Assembly (NCBI RefSeq): GCF_018614095.1
Contig: NZ_JAGGOY010000025.1
Location: 1-64,000 of the forward strand
Length of the DNA: 64,000 bases
Source of the DNA: Streptomyces sp. ISL-87
GTDB taxonomy: Bacteria > Actinomycetota > Actinomycetes > Streptomycetales > Streptomycetaceae
Reading direction: 5' to 3'
How positions within the stretch are numbered: position 1 is the first letter of the stretch; each line of letters opens with the position of its first letter. The position numbers and the translations under genes are program-made. Positions 56,797-64,000 of the stretch are shown one piece after another. The notes below the pieces were generated by a model that searched no databases, was not told the DNA's origin, and saw nothing but the letters and a program-made list of their open reading frames with translations.

Positions 56797-56964
56797 TCAG
56801 TTGTGGCCGAACTTCTTCTGCTTGCTCTTGTGGGCCATATCCATCGGACTCGGGGCCTGCGACGAGGTGTCGGGCTGGGACTCCGCCGAGCTCTTCGAGG
56901 TGTCCTGCGCGGACGTGCGGGGCTGCTGCTTGGCGGGCTGCTGACGGTTCTTGTTCTTGGCCAT
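56797..56964 (-). CDS. 55-residue basic protein
   Basis: A small gene below usual length cut-offs. The product starts MAKNKNRQQPAKQQPR, has a Ser/Thr/Gln-rich middle and ends MDMAHKSKQKKFGHN. It is hydrophilic, basic at both ends and probably disordered. ATG 56964 has GGAGG 7 nt upstream, codon third positions are G/C-biased, and it abuts the dnaE terminator, all consistent with a real gene. I recall similar short proteins annotated as hypothetical in Streptomyces; no function is known. Confidence 0.75.
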   Translation of the reverse strand: MAKNKNRQQPAKQQPRTSAQDTSKSSAESQPDTSSQAPSPMDMAHKSKQKKFGHN

Positions 56965-57183
56965 GGTGGAGCCTCCGTGAGGGTCTAGGGGCCAGGACCG
57001 CCTTCACCCTCACACACCACCAGAAAGCGCGCATTTTGGATCTTTGCCGCGCGTAGCCGTCAGCCCTTTCCTGAAAGCCGCCGGATCCGCCACGCCGATG
57101 ATCGAGTTCCGGCCGTGCGCGCCGTTGCGGTCGGGCAGACTCGGGGCAACCGCGAAAAACACAGAGGACCCCCAGGGAAGAGG

Positions 57184-58467
57184 GTGGAACGCGTGGACCG
57201 CTGCGTCGTCCTGGTGGACGCCGGCTATCTGCTGGGCGCCGCCGCAAGCCTTCTCGCGGGGGAGCCCTCCCGCTCCCGCATCACCGTCGACCATGCCGCC
57301 CTCATCCAGGGCCTGCGCGAGCGGGCCGAGGCCGACACCGAACAACCACTGCTGCGCATCTACTGGTTCGACGGCGCGCCCGACCGGGTGCCGCAGCCCG
57401 AGCACCGGCGGCTGCGCGTCATGCCCCGCGTCACCGTCCGGCTCGGGGCACTGACCCGCAGCGACGGCCGCTGGGCGCAGAAGGGCGTGGACGCCGCGAT
57501 GCACGCCGAACTCACCGAGCTGGCCCGCAACCGCGCCTGCTCGGACGTCGTACTGGTCACCGGCGACGGGGACCTGCTGCCCGGCCTGATGTCCGCCAAG
57601 GAACACGGGGTCGCCGTCCACCTGTGGGCCGTCCAGGCCGCCGACGGGGACTACAACCAGTCCGAGGACCTCGTCGCCGAGGCCGACGAACGCCGGGTCC
57701 TGGACCGGGCCTGGATCACCCGGGCCGTCCGGGCCAAAGACCTCGCCGGACTGTGCGCCCCGCCGCCCGCCCCGCGCCCCGAGATCGCCGCGATCCTCTC
57801 CGCCCCGCTGCCCGAGGCGGCGCTGGCCGAAGCCGCCCGCAACGGCTCCCCCGCCGCCACGGAGAGCGCCGGGCACAGCGCACCCGTACCGGCGCCCGCC
57901 ACCGAGGGGACCAAGCCCGTACCCACCCCCAAGGACCTCGCCTCCCTGCGCGCGCCCGGGCAGCCCGCCGCGCCGCAGAACGGCCAGCACGGCGCGGCCC
58001 CGGCCGGCAGCGCCCTGCGCTGGTCCTCCGACAAGGGCTGGATCGACCGGGCCGGACCCCTGGGCGAACCCGCCGAGACCGCCTCCCTGCCCACCCTCGC
58101 CCAGCTCACCAGCGCCGAACAGCGCTGGGCCGACCGGGAAGAGGACATCACCACCGTCGGCGGAGACCCGTTCGAGGTGGGCCAGGTGTTCGCCCGGCGC
58201 TGGATGGAGCGGCTGCCGGAGAGCGTGCACCTGCAGAGGCTGGCCACGATGTACCCGCGCATCCCGCACCGGATCGACGGGGAGCTGCTGCGGTACGCCG
58301 CCCGGTTCGGGCTGCTCGCGCACAAGGACGACCAGATCGACGAGCACGACCGCTACGCCATCCGGGCCGGCTTCTGGCGGGAGATCGACGTCCGCGCGGC
58401 CGCCGAGCACGTGGCCGGGGCACCGGCCGCCGTGCCGTCGGCGCCCGTGACCCCGACGCCCGAGTAG
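57184..58467 (+). CDS. NYN-domain (PIN-like) protein
   Basis: The 427-residue protein begins with a NYN/LabA-type nuclease-like domain (about 1-190). VVLVDAGYLLG carries Asp12, QKGVDAAMHAEL carries Asp103, and VLVTGDGDLLP carries Asp128 and Asp130, the acidic cluster expected to bind metal. A Pro/Ala-rich linker (about 200-275) leads to a C-terminal domain (about 310-410) resembling an OST-HTH/LOTUS-like or related helical module, though I am unsure of that. RNA cleavage is plausible from the fold. GTG 57184 has AGGGA 6 nt upstream; GTG 57193 is an alternative. Confidence 0.8.
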   Translation: MERVDRCVVLVDAGYLLGAAASLLAGEPSRSRITVDHAALIQGLRERAEADTEQPLLRIYWFDGAPDRVPQPEHRRLRVMPRVTVRLGALTRSDGRWAQKGVDAAMHAELTELARNRACSDVVLVTGDGDLLPGLMSAKEHGVAVHLWAVQAADGDYNQSEDLVAEADERRVLDRAWITRAVRAKDLAGLCAPPPAPRPEIAAILSAPLPEAALAEAARNGSPAATESAGHSAPVPAPATEGTKPVPTPKDLASLRAPGQPAAPQNGQHGAAPAGSALRWSSDKGWIDRAGPLGEPAETASLPTLAQLTSAEQRWADREEDITTVGGDPFEVGQVFARRWMERLPESVHLQRLATMYPRIPHRIDGELLRYAARFGLLAHKDDQIDEHDRYAIRAGFWREIDVRAAAEHVAGAPAAVPSAPVTPTPE

Positions 58468-58495
58468 GGGTGGAAGCCGCGTAGGCTGCTCCCTC

Positions 58496-59533
58496 GTGAG
58501 TACGGGCACAGCACCAGCAGAACCGAGCACGGCAGTGGCCGCGGACGCGGCTTCCGACGTGGTCTGCGCGGTGCGTGACCTGGTCAAGACGTATCCCGCC
58601 GTACGCGGCCGGCGCGGGGCTCCCGCCCTGCCCGAGACCCGCGCCACCGACGGAATCTCCCTGGACGTCCGGCGCGGCGAGATCTTCGGCCTGCTCGGCC
58701 CCAACGGCGCCGGCAAGTCCACCCTGGTTCGCCAGCTCACCGGCCTGCTGCGGCCCGACGCGGGCAGCGTGACCCTGCTCGGCCACGACCTCGTACGCCA
58801 CCCCGAGCGGGCGGCCCGGCTGCTGGCCTACCTCGGGCAGGAGTCCACTGCCCTGGACGAGCTGACGGTGGCACTGGCCGCCGAGACGACGGGACGGCTG
58901 CGCGGGCTCGGCGTACAGGCGGCGCGGGCCGCGCGGGACGCCGTACTGGAGGAACTCGGGCTGACCGGGATCGCCGGCCGGCCCCTGAAGAAGCTTTCCG
59001 GCGGGCAGCGGCGGCTGGCCTGCTTCGCCGCCGCGCTGGTCGGGGAGCGGCCGGTGCTGGTCCTCGACGAGCCCACCACCGGCATGGACCCGGTGGCCCG
59101 CCGCGCGGTGTGGTCGGCCGTGGACCGGCGGCGCGCACAGCACGGCGCCACGGTCCTGCTGGTCACCCACAACGTCATCGAGGCCGAGACGGTCCTCGAC
59201 CGCGTCGCCGTCATCGACCAGGGCAAGGTCATCGCCTGCGACACCCCGGCCGGGCTCAAGGCCAAGGTCTCCGACGAGGTCCGGCTGGAGCTGGTGTGGC
59301 GGACCGCCGCGCCCCGGGAGGTGCCGGAGGTCGCGGCGCTGGCTCCGCTGGCCACCGAGGCGGGGCGCCGCTGGGTGCTCCGGCTGGCGCCGGACGAGGC
59401 GCGGGCGGCGGTGGCCGCGGTCACCGGCGGGCCGGCCTTCGCCGCGCTCGACGACTTCACCCTGGCCACGCCGAGCCTGGAGGACGTGTACCTCGCACTG
59501 GGCGGACGGATGACGGGGCTGGTGAAGGCATGA
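58496..59533 (+). CDS. ABC transporter ATP-binding protein (ABC-2 type exporter)
   Basis: A 345-residue ATPase with complete motifs: Walker A GPNGAGKST (68-76), signature LSGGQRR (about 166), Walker B LVLDEPTTGMDP (about 184) and switch His in LLVTHNV. The C-terminal extension is typical of drug/daunorubicin-type exporters. GTG 58496 has TAGGCT 8 nt upstream and no ribosome site. The permease gene overlaps its stop by 4 bp (ATGA), so the two form one transporter. The cargo is unknown. Confidence 0.92.
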   Translation: MSTGTAPAEPSTAVAADAASDVVCAVRDLVKTYPAVRGRRGAPALPETRATDGISLDVRRGEIFGLLGPNGAGKSTLVRQLTGLLRPDAGSVTLLGHDLVRHPERAARLLAYLGQESTALDELTVALAAETTGRLRGLGVQAARAARDAVLEELGLTGIAGRPLKKLSGGQRRLACFAAALVGERPVLVLDEPTTGMDPVARRAVWSAVDRRRAQHGATVLLVTHNVIEAETVLDRVAVIDQGKVIACDTPAGLKAKVSDEVRLELVWRTAAPREVPEVAALAPLATEAGRRWVLRLAPDEARAAVAAVTGGPAFAALDDFTLATPSLEDVYLALGGRMTGLVKA

Positions 59534-60312
59534 GCCTTGCTCCTACTACTGCCGCCGCTGCCGTGCTGGCGCCGCGGGCCCGGTTCTTCCCGGCGCTGGC
59601 CGCGGTGTACCGGGCGCAGCTGTCCCGGGCACGGGTCGCGCGGATCCCGCTGCTGTTCGTGGCCACCTTCCAGTCCATCGGGATCATGATCCTGATGCGG
59701 GGTGTGGTGGACGGCGGCTCGGAGGCCCGGGCCGTCGTGGCCGGGTCCTCGGTGCTCGTCGTCGCCTTCGTCGCGCTGAATCTCCTCGCGCAGTACTTCG
59801 GGCAGCTCCGGGCGAGCGGGGGGCTGGACCACTACGCCACCCTGCCGGTGCCGCCCGCGTCGGTGGTGCTGGGCGCGGCCGCCGCGTACGCCTCCTTCAC
59901 GCTGCCGGGGACGCTGGTGACGGCGGTGTTCGGGTGCGTGCTGTTCGGGCTGCCGATGGGCGGGCTGTGGATCCTGGCCGCGGTGGTGCCGCTGGCCGGG
60001 GCCGCGCTGGCCGGGCTGGGCGCGGCGCTCGGGCTGCTGGCGCCGCGGCAGGAGCTGGCCACACTGGCCGGGCAGCTGGGCATGTCGGCCGCGCTGCTGC
60101 TGGGCGTACTGCCGCCGGAGCGGATGCCGGACGTGATCGTGTGGGCGCGGGACCTGCTGCCGTCGACGTACGGGGTGGAGGCGTTCGCGCGGACGTTCGC
60201 GCCGCATCCCGACTGGGCGGCGGTCGTGCTCGATCTGGGTGTGTGCGGGGCGGTGGGGGTGCTGTCCCTGGCCGCCGCGACGTGGGCGTACCGGCGGGCG
60301 GCGGTCCGCTGA
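59530..60312 (+). CDS. ABC-2 type transporter permease
   Basis: The 260-residue protein has six transmembrane helices: the first near 38-58 (LLFVATFQSIGIMILM), the last near 232-252. It has the ABC-2 layout, with LPSTYGVEAFARTF before the last helix. ATG 59530 overlaps the ATPase stop. It lies upstream of the DUF2567 gene by 34 bp, which has its own putative -10. Confidence 0.88.
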   Translation: MSLAPTTAAAAVLAPRARFFPALAAVYRAQLSRARVARIPLLFVATFQSIGIMILMRGVVDGGSEARAVVAGSSVLVVAFVALNLLAQYFGQLRASGGLDHYATLPVPPASVVLGAAAAYASFTLPGTLVTAVFGCVLFGLPMGGLWILAAVVPLAGAALAGLGAALGLLAPRQELATLAGQLGMSAALLLGVLPPERMPDVIVWARDLLPSTYGVEAFARTFAPHPDWAAVVLDLGVCGAVGVLSLAAATWAYRRAAVR

Positions 60313-60346
60313 CGCCGGCGGCGCGGGTACCTGGCACGATGTGGGG

Positions 60347-61033
60347 GTGACCGAAGCCGTGACCCCGCCGCCCCCCTCTCCGACCGACCCGCCGTGGCCC
60401 CCTCCGGAGAAGCCGGGTGACGCCTCCGGCGCGGCCATTACGGCTGCGGACATCCGCGACGGGGCCGCCGTTGCCCTGGCGGTGGGTGTGGCCGGGGTGC
60501 TGCTCGGTGTGCTGTGGGCGTGGCTGGCGCCGCGGGTGCAGTACGTCTCGAACGGGGAGGCCCTGTTCCTGCGGAACACCGAGAGCGAGGCGCGGATCGG
60601 GGCTGACGGGACGTTCCTGCTGCTGTCGGCGGCGCTGGGCGCGGTGAGCGCGGTGGGCGCGTTCGTGTGGCGGCGGCGTGGGGGCATCCCGCTGGTGATC
60701 GGGCTGGCGGTGGGATCCGGCTTCGCCGCGTTGGTGGGGTGGCGGCTGGGGCTGTGGCTCGGGCCGTCCGGGGATCTTCTGGCCGCGGCGGTCAAGGCGG
60801 GGAAGGGCGTTCCGTTCGATGCGCCGTTGCAGTTGCTGGCGCACGGGGCGTTGCTGGTGTGGTCTGTGGTGGCTGTGCTGGTGCATTTGGTGTTGACGGC
60901 GGTGTGGGGTCCGCGGGATCCCGAGCCGGGGGGTTCCGGTTGGGGCGGCTACTACGCGGCGCCGTCGGCTGTGCAGCCGGCTGTGCAGGGCGGGGAGCCG
61001 TCTGACGCCCCGGGGGCGCCGCCGCAGGGCTGA
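60347..61033 (+). CDS. DUF2567 membrane protein
   Basis: The 228-residue protein has a Pro-rich cytoplasmic N-terminus and four transmembrane helices (about 40-60, 85-105, 112-135, 165-188). APRVQYVSNGEALFLRNTESE lies between helices 1 and 2, a pattern I associate with actinobacterial DUF2567, and the tail is Gly/Pro-rich. Function unknown. GTG 60347 has CACGAT 6 nt upstream, the same element seen before the dienelactone-hydrolase-like gene. It converges on ybaK across an inverted-repeat terminator. Confidence 0.78.
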   Translation: MTEAVTPPPPSPTDPPWPPPEKPGDASGAAITAADIRDGAAVALAVGVAGVLLGVLWAWLAPRVQYVSNGEALFLRNTESEARIGADGTFLLLSAALGAVSAVGAFVWRRRGGIPLVIGLAVGSGFAALVGWRLGLWLGPSGDLLAAAVKAGKGVPFDAPLQLLAHGALLVWSVVAVLVHLVLTAVWGPRDPEPGGSGWGGYYAAPSAVQPAVQGGEPSDAPGAPPQG

Positions 61034-61136
61034 CGCCGGCCCGTGCTGCCGCTGCGCGGGGCCCTCTCCCCGCCCCGCCCTTTCTCCGTTTCTCCCCCAG
61101 ACTCCGTCCGGGGGGACCCCCAGGGGCTCCGCCCCA

Positions 61137-61206
61137 GACCCCGCGCCTCACACGCCGGCGGGGCTGGATTGATTCAGCCCCGCCGGCGTTTGAGGCGCGG
61201 GGGTCC
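61137..61206. terminator. inverted pair of dispersed repeats acting as a bidirectional terminator
   Basis: A forward repeat core (61142-61170) faces an inverted copy (61172-61199). The arms 61137-61166 and 61175-61205 form about 27 bp of stem with a 2-nt mismatch and one bulge, around an 8-nt loop. It lies between convergent DUF2567 and ybaK. Confidence 0.8.
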
Positions 61207-61260
61207 GGGGGCTGGCCCCCGGCGGCGGTGCCGCACCCGGCACACCTCGGGCGCCGCAGG

Positions 61261-61749
61261 CTACGGGCGGGCGATGGGGGCCAATGTGGCCTCGGTGAGG
61301 GTGGTCAGGGTGGTGGGGGTGAGTTCGACTTCCAGGCCGCGGCGGCCGGCCGAGACGCAGATGGTGGGGTGGGCGGCGGCGGAGGCGTCCAGGACCGTGC
61401 GGAGGCATTTGCGCTGGCCCAGGGGGGAGATGCCGCCCAGGACGTAGCCGGTGGTGCGTTCCGCCAGGGCGGGGTCGGCCATCGTCGCGCGTTTGGCGCC
61501 AAGAGCCGTGGCCAGGGCTTTCAGGTCCAGGGTGCCCGAGACCGGGACCACCGCCACCGTCAGGACGCCGTCCACCTCGGTGACCAGGGTCTTGAAGACC
61601 TGCGTCGGGGAGACGCCCATGGCCTGCGCCGCTTCCTCGCCGTACGAGGGATGCGCGGGGTCGTGCTCGTAGGCGTGGGTGGTGAACTCCGCGCCTGCCG
61701 AGGTGAGGGCGGCGATCGCGGGGGTGCCCGCCGGTTTCTTCCTGGCCAT
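61261..61749 (-). CDS. ybaK: Cys-tRNA(Pro)/Cys-tRNA(Cys) deacylase
   Basis: A 162-residue YbaK/ProX-type editing domain that hydrolyses mischarged aminoacyl-tRNA. It begins KKPAGTPAIAALTSAG, has QVFKTLVTEVDG with the family Lys, GTLDLKALATALGAKRA, and GYVLGGISPLGQRK, which is the YbaK signature loop. ATG 61749 is 13 bp from the stop of the LON-domain gene, so the two are probably co-transcribed. Confidence 0.92.
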   Translation of the reverse strand: MARKKPAGTPAIAALTSAGAEFTTHAYEHDPAHPSYGEEAAQAMGVSPTQVFKTLVTEVDGVLTVAVVPVSGTLDLKALATALGAKRATMADPALAERTTGYVLGGISPLGQRKCLRTVLDASAAAHPTICVSAGRRGLEVELTPTTLTTLTEATLAPIARP

Positions 61750-61762
61750 CGGTTCGGGCCCG

Positions 61763-62503
61763 TCAGTTCGGGCTTGTCGGGGTGCGTGTCAGGTCCACCG
61801 CCGGGAGGGACGGCAGGTGGCGGATCACCGCTGTTTCGGTGCGGAGCAGTTTCAGTTCCTCCGCGAGGCGGGTCGCCGTGTCCGGGGCCTGGAGCAGGCG
61901 CTGCTTCGCCGGGATGTCCAGGACGGCCGCCGCCGCCACCAGGTAGGAGACGACCGAGGGGTCATCGGGCAGTTCGGCGGCCGTGGCCAGGGAGCGTTCG
62001 CGGGCTCCGGCCAGGCGCTTCTGGTAGTTGCGGAAGGCCCGGAGTACACCCTCGGCCAGCGCGCCCGCGCCCTCGCCCGCGTCCTCGGGGAGTTCTTCGA
62101 GTTCCGCGACCAGGTAGGGGCCCGAGGAGTCGACCGAGAGCAGCCGGACGCGGCTCGTGCCCGTGGAGAGCACCTCGAAGCTGCCGTCCTCCCGCTCCCG
62201 GATCGTCGCCGCGTCCGCGATGCAGCCCACCCGGTGGAAGGCCTGGATCGGGTCCGCGCCGAAGCCCGCGGCCGGGCTCCGCTCGGGCAGGGCCGTCTGG
62301 TCCGGCAGACCCGGGGCGGTCGGCGCGACCTCCCAGCCGTCGCGGATCGCGACGACCGCGAAACGCCGCGGCTGGTCCTCGCCCGCCTTCAGCAGTTCGC
62401 GCATCATGGCGCGATAACGCTCCTCGAAGATGTTCAGCGGCAGCACGAGGCCCGGGAACAGCACCTGGTTGAGCGGGAAGAGGGGCAGGCGAACGGTGGT
62501 CAC
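61763..62503 (-). CDS. LON N-terminal (substrate-binding) domain protein
   Basis: The 246-residue protein consists only of the Lon N-domain: PLFPLNQVLFPGLVLPLNIFEERYRAM at the start, split here as PLFPLNQVLFPG and NIFEERYRAM, then VGCIADA and a helical bundle. It has no AAA or protease domain, as in many stand-alone actinobacterial copies. A role in protein quality control is presumed, not shown. GTG 62503 has TACCCT 7 nt upstream and no ribosome site, a leaderless pattern. Confidence 0.88.
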   Translation of the reverse strand: MTTVRLPLFPLNQVLFPGLVLPLNIFEERYRAMMRELLKAGEDQPRRFAVVAIRDGWEVAPTAPGLPDQTALPERSPAAGFGADPIQAFHRVGCIADAATIREREDGSFEVLSTGTSRVRLLSVDSSGPYLVAELEELPEDAGEGAGALAEGVLRAFRNYQKRLAGARERSLATAAELPDDPSVVSYLVAAAAVLDIPAKQRLLQAPDTATRLAEELKLLRTETAVIRHLPSLPAVDLTRTPTSPN

Positions 62504-62537
62504 GACGCACAGGGTAATGGCCCGGGGCCCGAGGCCG

Positions 62538-64000
62538 TCACCCCCGCCTCAGCAGCCGTGAGGCCCCCGCCGCCACCGTCGTGGCCAGGATCCACCCCAG
62601 CATCACGAGGGCCGTCGCCCCCCACTGCCAGGCGCCCACGAGCTTCCACTGGCCCTCCTGCCCCAGGTCGATCACGGGCAGGAGCAGGTCCAGGGCGTAG
62701 AGGGCGGGGTCCCACTCGGGGTGCTCGTCCGGCTTGATCGCCTCCGGGTGGAGGCGGGAGAACAGCACCGCACCCGCCGCCCACAGCACCGCCATCCACA
62801 GGGCGGCCCGGCCCGGCCGGTAGCCGTACACCACCGTCCAGTCCTGGAGGTGGCCCCAGGCCTTCGCCGCCGGGGGCAGGGTCGCCCGGCGGCGGCGCTG
62901 CTTGGCCAGCAGGACCTCCCGGGCGTCCGCGTCCTCGCCGCTGGCGCGCAGTACGGCCGCCAGCCGTTCGTACGGTTCCGGCGAGTACTCCGGGGTGGCC
63001 GCCTCCACCCAGTCCAGCCGGCGCGACAGCGGGAAATGGCCGCGGGGCGCGAGATTCTCGTAGGCGAATCCCTCTATGGACACCCCGCCCGGCCCCGGCC
63101 AGCTGGTGGAGGTGTCGACCAGCTTGACCACCTTCGCCCCGGACAGCACCACCCGGCCGTGCTCCGGCCGCTCCCCCACGAACCGCAGCTCCGGCGTCTG
63201 GATCCGGCGCAGGGACACCTCCTGCTCGGCCGTGAGCGTGAACCGCGCGCCGTAGAAGTCGACGGCGTCCCCGAAGCGCCCGTCGTCCAGACGCAGCCCG
63301 CCCCGGCATTCGAAGCGCTGCGCCCGCTGCCCGCGCGTGGGCGTGGGCGTCTGGGCGATGCCGTACGGGGGAGTGGAGGAGCCCGCGCCGCCGGGCACGT
63401 AATCCATCGCGATCGAGGTCAGGTACAGCGTCCGCTCGACGGTCAGCTGCGGCGCGTTGAGCGCGCGCCGCCCGTACGGGTTCCGCAGCCGGGCCCCGCG
63501 CAGGTTCATCGACACGCCGATCTTGGCACCGCGCAGGCTGACCTCGCCATACGTCTCCAGCAGCTCGCCCTGGAAGTCCTGCGCGACGGACAACCCGTCG
63601 GCCGCGATCGCCCGCCCCTTGTTGTCCCGCTGCACCACGGCCTGGCTGACCAGCAGGTCCGTGCCGATCTGCGCGTCGGTCAGCCGGATCCCGCGCGCCA
63701 CCCGGCAGCGCGGCAGGTGCAGATCACCCTCCGTGTGCAGCCGGGCCGCCTCCAGCCGGGGGATGGCGCAGTTGACCATGCGGAGCGTGCCGAACCGGGT
63801 CTCGGACAGCTGGATCTCGCTGTCGAAGCGGCAGGACTGGAGCTCCACGTACGGCTGCACCGTGCCGCCGGACAGATCGAGGCGCCCGGTGATCCGCACG
63901 CCGCGCAGCTTCAGCGAGGCCACCCGGCCCGGCACCGGGCCCGGCCCGTGGAGCAGCAGCAGCGCCACGATCTCGGCGCGGACGCTGCGCTCGGGGCCCC
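62538..64000 (-). CDS. membrane-associated pentapeptide-like repeat protein (5' end beyond window)
   Basis: Partial: the frame is open to base 64000, continuing GPERSVRAEI before the first GTG inside the window (63968), so the true N-terminus lies outside. The visible ~487 residues begin with short beta-like repeats (LKLRGVRITGRLDLSGG, LRGAKIGVSMNLRGA) resembling pentapeptide-type beta helices. A helical part follows, and a C-terminus with two or three transmembrane helices (AALWMAVLWAAGAVLFS; ALVMLGWILATTVAAG). Homologues are labelled membrane-associated oxidoreductase, but I see no cofactor-binding motif supporting that name. Confidence 0.75.
   Translation of the reverse strand, partial: GPERSVRAEIVALLLLHGPGPVPGRVASLKLRGVRITGRLDLSGGTVQPYVELQSCRFDSEIQLSETRFGTLRMVNCAIPRLEAARLHTEGDLHLPRCRVARGIRLTDAQIGTDLLVSQAVVQRDNKGRAIAADGLSVAQDFQGELLETYGEVSLRGAKIGVSMNLRGARLRNPYGRRALNAPQLTVERTLYLTSIAMDYVPGGAGSSTPPYGIAQTPTPTRGQRAQRFECRGGLRLDDGRFGDAVDFYGARFTLTAEQEVSLRRIQTPELRFVGERPEHGRVVLSGAKVVKLVDTSTSWPGPGGVSIEGFAYENLAPRGHFPLSRRLDWVEAATPEYSPEPYERLAAVLRASGEDADAREVLLAKQRRRRATLPPAAKAWGHLQDWTVVYGYRPGRAALWMAVLWAAGAVLFSRLHPEAIKPDEHPEWDPALYALDLLLPVIDLGQEGQWKLVGAWQWGATALVMLGWILATTVAAGASRLLRRG

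Noticed and set aside
55103..57247. Long minus-strand open frame (714 codons) antisense to dnaE
   Set aside because: Shadow frame produced by third-position G/C bias; dnaE on the plus strand has all polymerase motifs. The real minus-strand gene here is the short one at 56797-56964.
1..64000. tRNA genes, insertion sequences, integrase/att sites or phage genes
   Set aside because: I looked for CCA-ended cloverleaf sequences with GGTTCGA loops, transposase or integrase motifs and flanking repeats, and saw none.

Overview
The window is a stretch of Streptomyces-type chromosome. The evidence is very high G+C with a strong G/C third-position bias, many GTG starts and one TTG start, dense 4-bp start/stop overlaps, and the actinobacterial division/cell-wall (dcw) cluster in the order rsmH-ftsL-ftsI-murE-murF-mraY-murD-ftsW-murG-ftsQ-ftsZ-pgeF-yggS-sepF-yggT-divIVA. 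The gene order matches what I recall of the region around ftsZ in Streptomyces coelicolor. I see no rRNA, tRNA, insertion sequence, prophage or CRISPR array.

Layout. 1-11500 is a mixed housekeeping/accessory flank: an Rv2175c-like DNA-binding protein, thiE, metF, a Tyr/Gln-rich membrane protein, a CrtI-like oxidoreductase, DUF4126 and DUF3040 membrane proteins, a SAM methyltransferase, a HEPN protein with an Rx4H motif, and a self-contained locus of ABC-type ATPase, YhgE/Pip membrane protein and TetR regulator with a near-perfect palindromic operator in front. 11850-16680 (minus strand) is a MoxR ATPase - DUF58 - transglutaminase operon, followed by a beta-carbonic anhydrase. 17557-35982 is the dcw cluster, from a sigma70-like promoter to a 19-bp UUCG hairpin terminator. 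It makes lipid II (MurE, MurF, MraY, MurD, MurG), polymerises and cross-links it (FtsW, FtsI), assembles the septum (FtsZ, SepF, FtsQ, FtsL) and drives polar growth (DivIVA). murC, ddl, ftsA and mraZ are absent here. 36000-43450 holds ileS (minus strand) behind a translational T-box leader, then a histone-H1-like/DksA fusion, lspA, an RluA-family pseudouridine synthase and a GNAT protein. 43600-53000 carries transport and envelope genes: an Na+/H+ antiporter, MscS channel, dienelactone-hydrolase-like protein, secreted M43 metalloprotease, Tat-exported PhoD, a DsbA-like membrane thioredoxin and a DUF2252 protein. 53180-64000 has dnaE, a 55-residue basic protein, a NYN-domain protein, an ABC exporter pair, DUF2567, YbaK, a LON-N domain protein and a membrane-associated protein cut by the window edge.

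Non-coding structure is rich. There are long-stem terminators after several transcription units, a dispersed intergenic repeat at four loci (once as an inverted pair that doubles as a terminator), a 7 x 17-bp tandem repeat upstream of the DUF3040 promoter, a 10-bp repeat immediately upstream of the crtI-like -10, and a crowded ftsQ-ftsZ regulatory interval. About a dozen genes have a -10-like hexamer 6-8 nt before the start codon and no Shine-Dalgarno sequence, which suggests leaderless mRNAs. I cannot point to a clearly undescribed defence or biosynthetic system. The best candidates for follow-up are the ATPase/Pip/TetR locus with its degenerate ATPase, the HEPN-methyltransferase pair, and the phased repeats in promoter regions.
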